Shown here in pieces: positions 39,351 through 53,930 of a stretch of 64,000 bases of DNA (positions within the stretch are counted from its first letter, which is position 1; the number at the start of each line of letters is the position of its first letter). Below the pieces are notes generated by a model. The model was not told the DNA's origin and ran no database searches. It saw nothing but the letters and a program-made list of their open reading frames with translations. The position numbers were made by a program, and so were the translations under genes. This DNA comes from Neodontobutis hainanensis (Eukaryota > Chordata > Actinopteri > Gobiiformes > Odontobutidae): assembly GCA_024349245.1 (NCBI GenBank), contig JALDNG010000531.1, positions 61,583 through 125,582 of the forward strand. The letters are read 5' to 3'.

Positions 39351-42300
39351 AATTTAATATATTACATATCAAAGCATGCGAACAATGATAAATATTAATA
39401 AATTTGATAAATTATAAAAATATTTTTATGCGAAAAATAATTTTTATTTTAATATAAATTGATATCATTTATTGTTTTTTAGGTATTCATATATTATGAT
39501 TGTAATGTTAAATATAAATATACAGATCACATTCAGTAAGAATTCATTATTGTTTGTTTCGATTTTTTGATTATTATTATTATGCTATTAATAAGATTGA
39601 AAATTAATAGAATTTTATCCAATATTTTATCTGTAAAGTTATATATAATTAATGAATGTAAGATATTGAAAGTGCGCATTCTCGTATTATTAGTTCTAAT
39701 TTACATTTAAAAATTATTTGAATAAATTATTGTTTAAATTAGCATATATAATTGAAAATTTTAGTTTGATAATTTAGGTAAAAAACATATTGATACAACT
39801 TTATTTGATATTAAATCTCAAAACTTTTAGAACTGGAGAATTTTGATTTATATCAAATAGCAAAATATAGTTAAGTATATTTTAAGTTTTAATGTATTAT
39901 ATATAAATAAAATATGTTTTGAAAACAGCAGTTTAATAAGTGAAAAATAAATATTTTAATTTGGTTCATACATAATCAATAATATGTTATGTATAAACGA
40001 GAAAAATTTTGACAAAAATATTTTTATATATCATTTTTAAAAATATGTGAAGATGTAGAATATTCGGTTTTGAATATGTGTCAATCCTCTGTTTTTTTTT
40101 TGAACTGTATCAAAATAATATTCATTTTGTATCATAAAATGAATTGATTAAGTGGAATAATTTTTTGAATGTTTAATAAATAAACACACTAAATCTTTTA
40201 TGTCAACAGATATTTTATTTTATTTTTAAACAATAAACGTTTCATTTTTAGCTTATCATTAAATTTTCATATTTATAAAAATAGTATGTAAATTATACGT
40301 TGAAAAATTATTTTGATTTCTATTCTCGAATATTAATAATAAGAACAATATTTTGATAATATAAATTATGGTTGATTAATTATGTTCCATTTACATTTTT
40401 CTTAAATATGAATATAGTGATTAAAAGATAATGTAAAAATAATAAATATAATTATATTTTATAGTTAATTATTTTATAATTTATAATTAGATAATTCATT
40501 CATTCAAAAGGCTTCACATTACTAATTGAGGTGATTTTTAATTCAACAGTTAAAAAAATAGGAATTTTATATATTTTATTAGGATGAATTATTTCGAATA
40601 TTTATACTTCAATAAAAATATAAACAAGAGATCTATTTGATATCTACTTATTTATTTCTTTGATGTTTTATTAAATAAAATCTTACGATATGTAACTATC
40701 AGCTAACATTATCAGATACAAATGTGTTTAATTGTATTATTCAATGAACAATATTTATAAATAATAGTAACTAGAATGTCTCTTTGAAATATTTTTAAAC
40801 ATCTAGAATATATTAATACATTGTTCAAATATACACTGTGAATTATATTACTTAGTTCAAATAATTATAAAATTAAAATAATTAAAAATCACAATATGAA
40901 ATATATTATTTAAAAATTACAAACGTGGTACAGAGGTAACATTATATATTTAAATAATCTTATTACTATCAAGAATTAACTTTAATATTGTGTAAATATT
41001 TTTTAATTAGCGGCACGGCGTACCGTAGATAAATATTGACATAATATTTCAAAATGTTTTTCTTGAACAATAGACAAATACTTATTGGTAATTTTTATGA
41101 TTCTTCTCATATAACCAAATATTATTTATATTTTATGAATACCTGATTAACATATTTATGTCGACATCATTTATATTTAGTTTTGATATATCTTACCTTT
41201 ACCAGAAGCTCAAATGCTAATAAAAATCATCGGTAACATACTTTTTCTACAATTCAGATTTTTGTCAATGTTAAAAGAAACTTAAATGAAACCAACAGAT
41301 TTTGATGAAAAGTCGCTTTCCCAGTATTTTACGTATATTATTTAGAGAAAATAATGACAACTTACTTAAAAGTAAATTAAGACAGTGTGGTATATATGTT
41401 TATAAGTTTAAAATAATATCGAATGTAATATTTAATTCAAATTTATCAATATTATCTCAGTCTTCAGAGATGTTTAACAATGATAGATATATGTCAAAAG
41501 AAAATGTTATTAATAGAAATACGCCTGCGATGTAAAATGTAAATAATCACAAGAAAATGTATTATTTAATGTTGGATAAACTAAGGACACATGAATACAT
41601 ATCATCAATGAAATTAAAATTTGAAAATCGATGTTACAAGCATTCTTTTTTTAACAATGAATTGGTATTTATTTTAATAACGACAAGTGTGAACATTTTG
41701 TAGATGGAATATTATTATTTATATTGACTGTGATAAATTTGTAGATCTGAAGAAAACTTGCGATATTATTCAATAAAATAAATTTGAAAGATAGATTATT
41801 ACATTTTAATATAAATAACAAATATCAAAACTTCTTGAAAAATCTTTATTTTTAACAAATATTTTTAATTTAATTCTGTTAAAAGTATAAATAAATATCT
41901 TTTATTTTTTCAAATATTAAATGGGTAGGTAGAATATTTTTAAACATATTTAATACATAAGATAAAAGATAAATATTTTTTTATTATCGTTTCATATACA
42001 TACTTCGTCATTTAAAAGATATATCGTAATTTTGTTCGATTAAAACTTTTAATATATTATTATTATTTTTTCAAGATTTACATAAAAAAATTTGTTTGAT
42101 TTTTGAAAGAAAGATAAATTATTTTTGATAAACTTATATAGAGTAATTTATTAAAATGTATTTTATTTTATTTTGATTTATCAAGTTCAATTAATATTAA
42201 CTTCATTATTGTTTATATATCTCAACCTAATCTTTTGTAATATTACATTAAAAAATCAAACTCATGATATTTTGTTTGTATTTTAAAAATAACGTGTTTA

Positions 42301-45300
42301 TAATTATATTAATAACAAAAATACCATAACTGTCGAAAATTTTACTTTTTTATCATGCCACGTTATTGGATGATTATATGTTATAAATATGATATATTGA
42401 TAAATTTAAATTAAATAATACGCTTATTTAATTATTGTCTGTTTATGTTACTATTTAAATCTATATATAATGTGAATTTTGATTTAAATATATAATTATA
42501 TATAAATAAATAAAAAATATGTGAATAATTTGTCTTGACATAAAGTGTGAAACGTTAAACTGAGTTAATTTTAAAATATTTTTTTTGATTTTAATGATTT
42601 AAAAATTTATAAACATTAGCAGATAAAAAGATAAATATAAATTGTATCATATTTATATTTTCCTAATTTTTCTTTTTAAAAAAATATAAGTTAAAATGGA
42701 TTTTATTTTGCTAATTTCTGAAATTTTCTATTAGTTGTCGTCTTCGAATGTAAAATAATAAATAGTCAACGTTAATTCGAAATGATAGATTAAAATCAGA
42801 TGATTTTTTATTAATAATACTAAAAATATTATATAAATAATTATTTTACATTTTTGATAATATATGATATGTTAAGTAATTTTTATAGATATTTTTTAAT
42901 ATTTATTTTAGACATTCATGTTAAATCTTTATCAATATTTTGATGATTAATTTAGTGATTATAATTAATATTATTTACATTTATTTTCTAATAAAATATA
43001 ATATTTATTTAATTAATAATTAATGAAGGTTTATAAGACTTAAGAATTAAAAAATCTTCCTTATATTTTTTGCAAAGAAAAAACAGTAACAATATAATTT
43101 TATTCAAAATAAATCCATATCTTAATTCTTTAATTCTTTATTAAACTATCAATCATCTCTTTTATTTTTATTTCAGAGTATAACATTACTAAATACATTT
43201 CAACGATAAATTTCTTGTGAAATTATAAGACATTTTATTAGTCTAATAATAAATTGTAAATTTTTATCTGACTGAATCTTCTGATAAGACAATACATCTA
43301 TTTGTTATATTTGTGAGAATCCTTAAATCACGAAACTAACAAGTTTTAATTGTTCAAATTCATGTAATTGTCGTTGAATATCAAATATTATTTTTATTTA
43401 AATTAGAAGATTATTTATTTTCATATGTTTTTATAGAGCTTATTAATAATAAATATTAAAAAACGAAAAAAGTAATCTTTATAAAACATGTAAAATATCT
43501 TTTGATTTTAAAACCTAATAACCTTGTTTTATAATATATTTAAGTTAAATATATGAATATCATATAATTTTATGTTGATTTGGGATACTTGTAATAATTA
43601 CATTATAAACATGATTTATAATATATACATCTGATATCGGATTATTCATAATGATTCATTTTATCGATATTTGATGTTTACTATTTTCAATCTATAAAAA
43701 TAATCAATCATATTGAAATAGCTTTGTATGAAATAATATACATATATATTTTTGACAATACGAATTGAAAAATTAATCTTTCAATTTTGTATGTTATTTC
43801 AAAAAATATTTAGCAATTATACAAGATACGGTTTATATACAAATAATACATACAATGAAAATGAAAGAAAAATTTATTATAATATTTGAATTATCCTTAT
43901 AAAATACGCGTTGTTTCTTTTAATAGTTAAAATATTTTATCAAAATAATAAAATGGTATCGAGATGTTGTAAATTAATCAAATTACAATTGAGAAAGTTG
44001 AATTTAATTAAAAACTATATTTTGAAAGATATTTTTAAAATGAATATAATGTGAGATCATTTTCCTTTTATAAAATAGTGATAAAAGTTTTTTATTGTTT
44101 GAATGGAGTGGTATATCAATAAGATTTAATCGATAATTCATGATTAAATATTTTGATATTTTAAAAATTTTATGCGTTCGAAGATTTTTCATCTATATCG
44201 TAATCTTTACAGGTTGGTTATATTATATATGTATCTTTTGATAATATAAACATTCGTTTTATGAATTTTAAGATATATTCAGATAGATGAAAATAAAAAC
44301 ACAAAATAATTTTAAGAGTTATTAAATATTTTCTATAATAAAATAACTGATAATAAATGAGTATATATTTATAATTTTAAAATCAATGTAATACTATTTA
44401 GGTATCTATTTAATTTATATAAATCAAATTTTTTTATGATAAGAGAACATTATCGTGGAAAAATGCAATAATTGAATTACAAACACGAATATTGTAAAAT
44501 TATGATTCAGAAAACTATGTAAATTCCATAAATATATTATTCTAGATTTAAATATATTTTTAATATCGTATTTTCCTTATATTGAATAGATTAAATCAGA
44601 TTTATTTTACAATATTTGAAGTTTATAAAATATAACATATGCATATTATTAAGAATATATAAATTTTTGCCTAACTAAGAAATATAGCTAAGAGATATCT
44701 TTAGTATTATCAAAAAGAAAATTAATTTTTAATAAACTTATTAAAATTGAATTTAAATCATCTTATTAAAAATTTGATATCAGTATGATATATATTAAAA
44801 CTAACAGTTAACATATATAATTAAATCTTAAATATTAAATTTTTCTTAAAATTCTATCTTTAAGTTAGTGTTGAAATAAATTAATTTAATTTATTTTTAA
44901 TATTGATAAAAATATTACATGTAGACACATGAATATTCTCGATTAAACTTCTGATAAATAACGTTCATTTTCTGACTTGACCAGCTCTTAAAATATTTTA
45001 AAAATATCTTAAAATCGAATACTGGAAAGTAATAATTCAAATTTTCTAAAAAATAATTGCATAAATATTTAAATCAATTTTATTATAGTTTAAAATTATA
45101 TTAACGCTTGTTATCAAATGACTTTCAAGTTATAATTTATAAAGCATTACCCGTTTTAAAAACTTATCTTTTTGATTGTTTAAGTGTTTATTGACTTTCT
45201 TAGGACATAAAAACCTGTATTGTTTTTTGATCACATAAGATATATGATATAATATTATCCGACAATTAGAAATATTAGACCATATATATACCTTAGTGAT

Positions 45301-45980
45301 TTTTTATATATTCAATATTGAGACAATAAATAGAATGATATTAGCATAAAAGAAAGATTTACGATAAAATCGAAGGATTTTTTTCAATAAAAATTTAAGC
45401 TTATTTTTATTTTAATACAAACATAAAATTAGGTCTTTTTATATTTATGATTTTAGCGGTATAAAATAGATAATTAAATATTTTTAATTCGTTTTAATGT
45501 CTCTTTTTTATTCAATTCACTTAAAACAAATTTTAAAAAGTCGAAAATTAGATGATTATAATTGTTTAAAATAGCACCAGCTTTGACTTTTAACAACTTG
45601 AGTTATACCAAAAATTTAATGTTCACGTATATTTTAGAAAAATGATATTTAAAATGAATTGATAAAATTGAATTTTTATTTTGATATGCTTTATTTACTT
45701 TCATCATACAAAAAATAATTGACTAATTACTTTATTTTCATTGTCAAAATTTCAGAACGTATCATGCCTTTTAAATTTAATTATTTTCACGAAAAGATAT
45801 ATTTATTATTTGAATTTATATTAAAAAAATTTTGGTGACAAATTTGAAGATTCTTTCATTAAATCAGTTTCATTTTAGTTTTATTAACTGTTCTCGTCAT
45901 TTTTAAGCATAATTATAATTTCAGATAAACTATTAATATCGATTTTCTCTTATTTATTTTATGTAAACTAGTAAAAAATT
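39351..45980. other. AT-rich non-coding DNA with one weak open frame
   Basis: Nothing recognisable apart from the 77-codon frame at 41302-41535 and a short GC-rich spot at 41011-41026 (GCGGCACGGCGTACCG, 13 of 16 G or C), whose origin is unclear. Confidence 0.5.
41302..41535 (+). other. Unassigned 77-codon open frame, probably not a gene
   Basis: Translation starts MMKSRFPSILRILFRENND and ends RNTPAM. It is less hydrophobic and more mixed in composition (Arg, Ser, Pro, Gln, Cys present) than the surrounding chance frames, and upstream sequence from about 41,200 is also of higher complexity. I recognise no domain and see no promoter-like signal. It could be a tiny gene, a fragment of a decayed coding sequence or chance. 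Confidence 0.18.
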
Positions 45981-46826
45981 ATTCATAATATATTTTGGTC
46001 AGAATAATATCATTCATATTTCATATATATATATGAATGAATATGGCTGTAAAAATCATATTATTGTTAAGTATAAATCAGCTAGAATATCAACCTAAGG
46101 ATAAAATATTTTATCTTAATTTTTAGTATGTATTAAACTTTATATGACAAAACAATGAATCATAAATACTATCTTCCATAAAGTAGTTTCATATAATTAT
46201 GTAAAGAGATAAACGAATTTTCATCTCTTCAACTGAGTTTAATTGTGTATTTTAATTTTAAATCAAATTTGGAATATTTTCCAATCCTCAAAAATGAATG
46301 ATTATATTTGTTCTTCAAATAGATAATATCAGAAATAAATATATTTAGTTCTTAACATATTACCTTCTTTTATTTTATGCGTATTTATTAAAATTTATAA
46401 TTTTACAAAAATATTTGTATCTTTTATTTTATATATATCACAATATTTATATCTTTTAATTCAATCAGATATTTGTGACAAATTTATTTTCATATTTATA
46501 TTTAATATCAATGCCAAATGTTCTTTAATCATTTCTAAATTTACAATCATATATATCTGAATTTTTTGTTTTATAGCTGTTTAAATCCTTGTTCAAAAAA
46601 TAAAAAATATAACATTTGTGAGATATAAACAAGAGTCTAAGAATACTCGAATATTATGATAGGTTTATTAGATTTTTATGTCGATATAACAGATTTATTC
46701 AATTTTATTACTTTAAAAAGAATGCATAAAATGTAGGAATGCTATAATGAATCGATGTAAGATGAGGTTTATATATTCCTGAGGTTATAAAACTAACATA
46801 CAAATTATTTGCTGAAATAAAAGTAT
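45981..46826. other. AT-rich non-coding DNA with a palindrome
   Basis: Contains the self-complementary segment at 46011-46039; otherwise nothing recognised. Confidence 0.45.
46011..46039. repeat. AT-rich palindrome
   Basis: CATTCATAT (46011-46019) pairs with ATATGAATG (46031-46039), and the inner 16 bp TCATATATATATATGA (46021-46036) is itself perfectly self-complementary. It could extrude as a cruciform; no gene context gives it a role. Confidence 0.6.
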
Positions 46827-46888
46827 TACAGGTTATTAAAAATATGAACCGATTAACCTAGTTTGTGAGCTGTGATTTATAACCTGTA
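46827..46888. repeat. 62-bp inverted-repeat unit, TA-flanked CAGG...CCTG
   Basis: TACAGGTTAT (46827-46836) is the perfect reverse complement of ATAACCTGTA (46879-46888). Including TA on both sides, the arrangement TA-CAGG...CCTG-TA copies that of the Tc1/mariner element at 11146-12359, although the rest of the sequence differs. It could be the remnant of an internally deleted Tc1/mariner-type element or simply a chance hairpin. Confidence 0.4.
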
Positions 46889-49800
46889 TTTTAGATAACA
46901 TTGTTCGAATTTAAACACAATTTTTAAAATCATTATACCTTATTGTAATATTTATATTACGTATTTTAATTAATAAAACAGTTATATTTTCAAAAATAAT
47001 TTTAACTTTTCCAATATTTTATATATTTATTTTAAAATAATAAAAATGAATGAATTTATTTGTCATGAAAAATGATTATTTTATATTCTCTTTTCAATAA
47101 TTAAAAATATTTAATTAAAATAATGTGTTAACTGTAATATTAAAACATTGATGAGGTATATAATGATTAACTATAACAAAATCTTACGATAAATTTAGAT
47201 TTTATAAACATCGATATCATTGTCTTTTCAAATTTTATTTTGAAAAATATATATTAGCTCTCATCTTGAATTAAAATCCAATATTTTTTAAATTTTATAC
47301 GTTAAAAATTATCATATTATACTTAAATTTTGATACCTGTTATTAATTTTAATCAATTAAATAAATTTCAGTTGACATTAATTCTAACCATTTCATAAAA
47401 TATTTTTAATTAAATACTAAAAATCTTCTATTTACAATTTTGATTCAAATTAGCTCAAACCATCAATTTAGTTTGAAAAATACCTCTATCTATTAGACGT
47501 AATTAATATTGGAAAATGAAATATTTAAAATTATTACATGAAAGATGCTTACAGTCATTCACATGAATTTTAACAATTCTATCAATATGAATAAATAAAA
47601 ATTTGATATAAATATTTTGAAAAACAAACGATGAAAATTCTGAAATTACTTCATAGGATAGAATTATTTTAACTACAATCAAGGATCATTTTTAAAAATT
47701 AAAATATTTGTTGAAATAACTTTTTTATTAAATGAATCATATTTTACGTATCAAGAACATGATAACTACCTTTTATTGTTCATTTTCTAAAATGACGAAA
47801 CTTATATTTTAATAATACTCTTTATAAAATATAATAATGAAGATGTAAATCAAAATAATATTGAAAGAATTATATAATTTACCTAACGCAAAGTATATAA
47901 GAATTAAAATAAACTGATGACAATTAAAATAAGTATGTAAATAATAATATCTTTTGCAATAAATATTCCTTAAAAATAATATGGTATTAAATATAGTTTA
48001 TTTTTCACTGATACATTTTTAATTGACGATACCTTCTAACATAATTATTTTTAAAATTATATTTTATGAATAATTTGATAAAGTAATGAGATTGATACCC
48101 TCATTCAATATTTTGAAAATTTCAAAATAACATATTTAAATACTAAATCAATCATTCTCGTTATCACTTTTGAACAGACTAAATGTAGATAAAATGAACT
48201 CATGATTCATAGCTTTAATTCATTTTTAAAAGATAAATATTCATAACATAATTTTACGAATTGTGCTCAATCTTAACAAAAATGTTTTATCATTGAATTG
48301 AAAGATGCTATTTACTGTTATTTTCATGTAGAATTAAATTATATTTTTCTAAAATATTAGAGAAGGTAAATTGTGATAAATATTTTTATATATTTTCTAA
48401 ACAGAACAAATATATTATAAAAACGATGGCTCAAAAATTTTGAATGTTTTTTCATGATCTCAAAAAATGAATGAGGTAGCATTCAAACATTTATATGTCA
48501 ATAAAATTTAAAAATAAAATTAATCATAACATAGCTAAATAAAAAGGTTCATCCATAATTTTAAATAATAATGTTGATAAAATTTTATTAATATTAGAAA
48601 TTTTTGATGTCAATATTTGTAATAATTTAAAAATATCAAAAACATTTTAAATAGTTATCACAGTTATATCACTCTGATAGAAACAGTATTTTTCCTAAAA
48701 TATATTTAAATATCTTAATCTTGCAAAGAATCTAACATGAATGATATTTGATTTTTCAAAATATGTTTCAAAAATTATACTATCATCATTCAATTATTTA
48801 TAATATACCATGTATGAAAATCATAGTTATGTTAAATATTTACAGACTAAGATTATTTTATAAATAAATAAAATTGTTAAAATTATCAATCAAAATATAA
48901 TTTTATGAAATTTTTTCAAAGATTCTCTCACATGTTTTGATGAATTTAGTAAAGTTGTTAGAAAAAAAAAAATAGCATTCATAAAACTTATCAATTTGAT
49001 GCTTACATTTTTTCAAATTTTAAAAAAATAAAAAGATGAGCACAATTTAAATGGTGAATCAATGCCTTAAAATATATCTAAATATACAAAGAAAATTATT
49101 TGTATGTTGTTCATAATGATGGTAATTAGGAATAAATTCATAAGATATATTTACATGTCTCTTTCAATTAATTATGATTTTCATCTTTTATATTAATGAC
49201 ATTTTATTATCTTCATTTTAGTGTCCTTTATTAGTTGTAGGGATTACGAATTAATTAATTTGATTCACTCATTAATTTATAATATATTGAAGATGAAATA
49301 TAAAATCTCATATTAATATTGTTAATTTGATACCAATAAATTATTGTTGATTAAAATTGCTCGTTTAATCATTTATTATTTGAAAAGAACATCTTTCAAT
49401 ATTCTATGAGTTTTATTTTCAAATATTCATTCTTGAATTAAATAAATTGTTTGTCTTAAGTAGTTATATACAAATAGCATAAAATAATTTTCACAATCAT
49501 CAAACATTTTATAAAATATTTCAGCTCTTATATTTAATAGAATAAATATATTATGCATAACTTATCAAATTTTCTCTTTCAAAATCATCTATTAAAAATT
49601 TCATTAATTTTCTTATGAAATTAGTAATATGTGAGAGATAGACAAAATATTTTTGAATGATAAATCAGATCAATTTATCGTTATGAATCGAAAGATTTTC
49701 AGTTATATATTACCGTTACACAAATATAAAAATAATTATACTCAAAAGAAGAACAATAATCACAAAATAATATTTTAATTTATATTTTACATGAACGAAT

Positions 49801-50363
49801 AGTTAATCTAAGTTATGTATAATATATATATGTATTTTGATGTTGACAAAAAATATTATATGAATTTTATTAGAAAATAGAATAAATGTCAAAAGTTATG
49901 TTATGTAAAACTATTTATAATTATTAAACATTAAATTTTTAAAATTTGATAATTGTAAATAATAAATTACTTATATTAAATTTATTTATTAAATCACGTT
50001 TAATGAATAATAATATAAAATATACACATTAATTTTTTATTTTGAGTTATATTTATTAAAAAACGTGAGAATTTAAAAAATTTTGAAATATTAAAATTTT
50101 AGCTAGTTTGACTCACGTTTCCTGTATCATCACATTGAACAGTTCTTTTTGTTTACTATTTTAACTGTCACATATAATAGATATATTTAATAAAGAAATT
50201 TCTGTCATATTTTGGGTAAATAATTTCATCTCAGTTATGAATATCTTTGTTTAATATATACTTCGAGTACATTTAAAGTGTATGTAACAATCAAAGTCAA
50301 ATTAATTATTCATGTATTAAAATAGCTTATTATTTTAAAAAACATTTATTAAAGAATGCTTCA
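46889..50363. other. AT-rich non-coding DNA
   Basis: No gene, RNA or repeat family recognised. Confidence 0.5.
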
Positions 50364-50872
50364 TCAGATTTTCTCGTTTGGTTGTAAATTTTTGTAACAG
50401 ATTGTATTATGACAGTTACATGGAAAGATATTTTCTTTTATTTTAAATGATCGAATTCTTTGATCTTTTAACTCCATCTTCAACATTGTTAGATATCCCC
50501 ATTCTTTGCCTACATTTAAAATTTCTTCAAAAACAAATGAGTTATAATTGTATTTTCAAATTCATGTAATTTTACCATTCATAGAATTTTCTGTTATCTT
50601 CGGTTTATTCTTCAATGTTTTATCTCACATCGTTTTAAAATAATCTTCTATTCATTAAAAGAATATTTACCAATAAAATCCTCAGCTGGATATTTTTCAG
50701 ATCGTCTCTTAATCATAGTTTTAGAAACCAAAATAAATTGTTCATTATACTGATTAACATTTTTAAATGTTTTTGTTTCAACTTTATGATGATTTATATT
50801 TATGTAACCTGTCTTTCTAAAACGATATATGTGACTGGGTGATCTGTTTAAATATAATAAGCATAAAAGCAT
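50364..50872 (-). pseudogene. Unassigned decayed coding sequence
   Basis: Two minus-strand open pieces in tandem look protein-like. The first (50872-50648, 74 codons) contains NRSPSHIYRFRKTGY and YNEQFILVSKTMIKRRSEKY. The second (50555-50364, about 63 codons, no Met start) contains FEEILNVGKEWGYLTMLKME and a cysteine cluster, FPCNCHNTICY. Both are balanced in composition, with Trp, Cys, Gln, Asp and Arg, unlike chance frames here. Their separation by less than 100 bp in different frames suggests one interrupted gene. I do not recognise the family. The first piece vaguely recalls the basic region after a retroelement integrase core, but that is not firm. Confidence 0.4.
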
Positions 50873-53279
50873 TCATTTTATGTATTTTTAAAAATTTGTA
50901 TTCCATGATTAATTTAACAAATTAAATAATTCTTCAATGTTCTAATATATATTCCAGTCATTTTATGATTCTTCAGTTATGAATCAAACAATGAAACTGG
51001 TTTAGATCAATATTGATGAGAATAAACTGATAAAAATTGACTATTTTTCAATCTTATCAAAAAATGTTAATATTGATGTTTTGATATATTTCACTACAGA
51101 AGTAAACGTTCTAAACACATTGTATATTTAGTGATATAATTAGCATTATTACATAGCTCAATTAAACAAATATTTGTAAAATTCAAATAAATAATGAATC
51201 AGAAACGTTTTTTAAATGGTGTCTTTGATCGTAGATTTAATTGATAATATTACAAAAAATTTATCATCAGTCAATTTAGAAAAATTAAACTCTTCTAAAT
51301 TTCAATAATGTCATCGTTGACTGATAGGTGTTATCTTATTTAACTATATGTCCATTTGTGTTTTGATATAGTTAATATAGAAGGTCATTTGAAGTTATCT
51401 ATTTCCATATATTAGATATTCAAAAATTGTTTTCTATTGTTTTGTAAACTTATACTTGAATTAAATAACATTGATAGACTTTTTTCATTTTTAATGTTGT
51501 TTTTTACCTAAAAGGGAAAATGCAATAACACATCGTTCAAGATTGAAAGATTATTTCAATGATAAAATATTAGGATATCTTTAACTCTCTTGAATACAAT
51601 TAATTGAACATGTTGTAAAGATAAAATAGGAAACGCACAATAATATTCACAAAATTTCTCACATTTGAGTATAATTCTAGGTGAATAATGTAAAATAATG
51701 TTCCTATACATGGTAATGAAACATCTTAAAGTGATAGCTGTCTCTGAAGTTATTCTTTCTGTGATAGATTAATTAATTTCGCACTTTTTTATATTCAAGA
51801 ATTATAAAGATATGCCATTTCTGAGAGGTCATCATGTTTAACTTAAGAATAAAATTAAAATTACAAGTAATGATGCGTCTATACTAACAAGAATATGATA
51901 AAATTGAATTAAATTTACAAAATATTGAATTTAATAAATTGATTTGTAATATTAATTCTTTGTAATGTTAATGACTTAAATTCAAATCCAATTTACAATT
52001 TTTGTCTTCAAATAATAAAATGAGCATTTAACCAGTATAATTTTTGATAATTTTTAACTATTTATCTCAAAGTAGTTTATTGCTTTGCTGTGTTTTTGTT
52101 TCTTCCATACATTCATGGTTTGAAATATACACAGAGTAAAATTGTTTTCATTTTTTCGAATAACTTAATTACAAACACCTCTGTAACCAAATTTATTTCT
52201 GCATTTTATTGAATGATATTATTTTAACTAAATTAACTCGACTTAAGATTAATTTTAAATACAGTATATTGACGGTGTGTTGGTTGAGGATTATTACATA
52301 CAAATAAACGTTGTATGCTTGTGTATTTATAATTGTGACTAATTATACATTAAAATAGCTGACTACGTTTAGATATAGATTCAATAAGTTAATATTTAAT
52401 CACATGGATCTATGTTAATATGATTGTCGAAAATGAGATTTTTTCAATTTTGAAGTCTTGAGATTCACTTCATTTATATTGATTTTTCGTAATAATTTAA
52501 ATAATTTTATCAATTCTAGTATTTCAAATAATATTTTTATATCATCGAAGATCTATAATGTGTTTATGATTGTAAAATAGGTAATTTCGACTTTTTTTAA
52601 TATCTGTTTATTTCTTAAATTTTTACTTTCATGCTAACTATTTAAATAGTGTTACTAGCTTTTCAATTTTACTTAAATAAATTTTACATTTAGATTAATT
52701 TCTATGTTTTCTATTAACTTATGAGTAAATTAGAATTGCATTTTTTTACTTACCATAATCTATTATTTACCTTTATTTTAATGAATTAATCTTAATTTTA
52801 GATTCCATCTTTGAATTGATAGAATATAAAAATTTAATATTTTATATCATTTAGCTAATTAATGATATATTATTCTGTTTTCGTATTCAACACGAGTGCT
52901 AGAAATAATCATGCCAAAATATACATCACTTGAACCAAAAATTTATTCTCCGTCTTTAATATTTTTATAAATATGAATCTGTCTGCTTTTTTGAAAAAAC
53001 AACAGTGCAAAACAGAGAATGCGAGTATTATGTATCAAACCATCTTCTCAATGTTTTAAAATGTGGTTAAAATATTTCTTCGAAATTTCATACCTAATTC
53101 CAGTATATTCAAGCCCTATATCCATAAATATATCTTATTATGTGAATTAATATGATATTATTCTAGGACTTATTTTTGTTTGTAATTGAGTTATTATACG
53201 AAGATTAGTTTATAAATAATGTTTGAAACGATAATTACACATCAATGAATATTTTAAATATTTCTCATACATTTCATCT
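50873..53279. other. Somewhat less AT-rich DNA, no readable gene
   Basis: Higher complexity than most of the window, with short minus-strand pieces such as GSSDVYFGMIISSTRVEYEN (about 52,870-52,935), but no run long enough to assign. It may be the body of a decayed element whose remains flank it at 50.4-50.9 and 53.3-53.9 kb. Confidence 0.3.
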
Positions 53280-53930
53280 GCTATTTCGTTTATATATAAG
53301 CTTTGGCGAGCATGTCTTCTACATACATTTACGACGGCCACTAATATTAGCAAGATAATATCAAACATTTTTCATTCTGAACCACAATTTAATTGATTAA
53401 TTTTTTGATATTTGTTTGAAAATAAATTCTGATTATACGTAAAAATTATTTTTACTTCTCATTCATATTTGTTTTGTATTTATATTTTAATTTTGCTTGT
53501 ATTAATTCAATCTAAGCTTAAAAAAATTTTTCCACTCGTTAATATCTTAGCAGAAATATGTCAAATATTTCATTTTGAGAAACTGTTTCTAATTTATCTA
53601 TAATATCATCTCGTTGTATTGGTTGTTCATCTATGTTTGCCGGCAATTTTCACTTTAAAGAAAACGATTTTGACTTGAAATGAATTCACTCATTGGTTTA
53701 AATTGATATGATTTATTTCAAAGATATCTACTGTAGAGATAGGCTCCTTATCAAATATGGGTTTAAAAATCAGTTTATTAGTTTCGTAAATATACATGTC
53801 AAAATCGATGAGATTAAAATTCTTTAGGATCATTCATAAATGTGGCTGATAGATTCATTTTGTCTCCGATCTTTTCTTTTTTATTCATGTGGGATCTTCT
53901 TAAAAATCCAAAATATATGAGTTAAGTATA
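53280..53930 (-). pseudogene. Unassigned decayed coding sequence, possibly gag-like
   Basis: Minus-strand pieces include LPANIDEQPIQRDDIIDKLE continuing to FDIFLLRY (open 53650-53543), then INEWKNFFKLRLN in an overlapping frame. Further along comes RRHARQSLYINEIADEMYEK (about 53,335-53,270). The acidic-then-WxxFF layout is reminiscent of gag-type proteins (xxWxxFxxxL), but the match is too weak for a call. It has the same orientation as the 50.36-50.87 kb relic, with which it could belong to one element. No complete frame survives. Confidence 0.25.
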
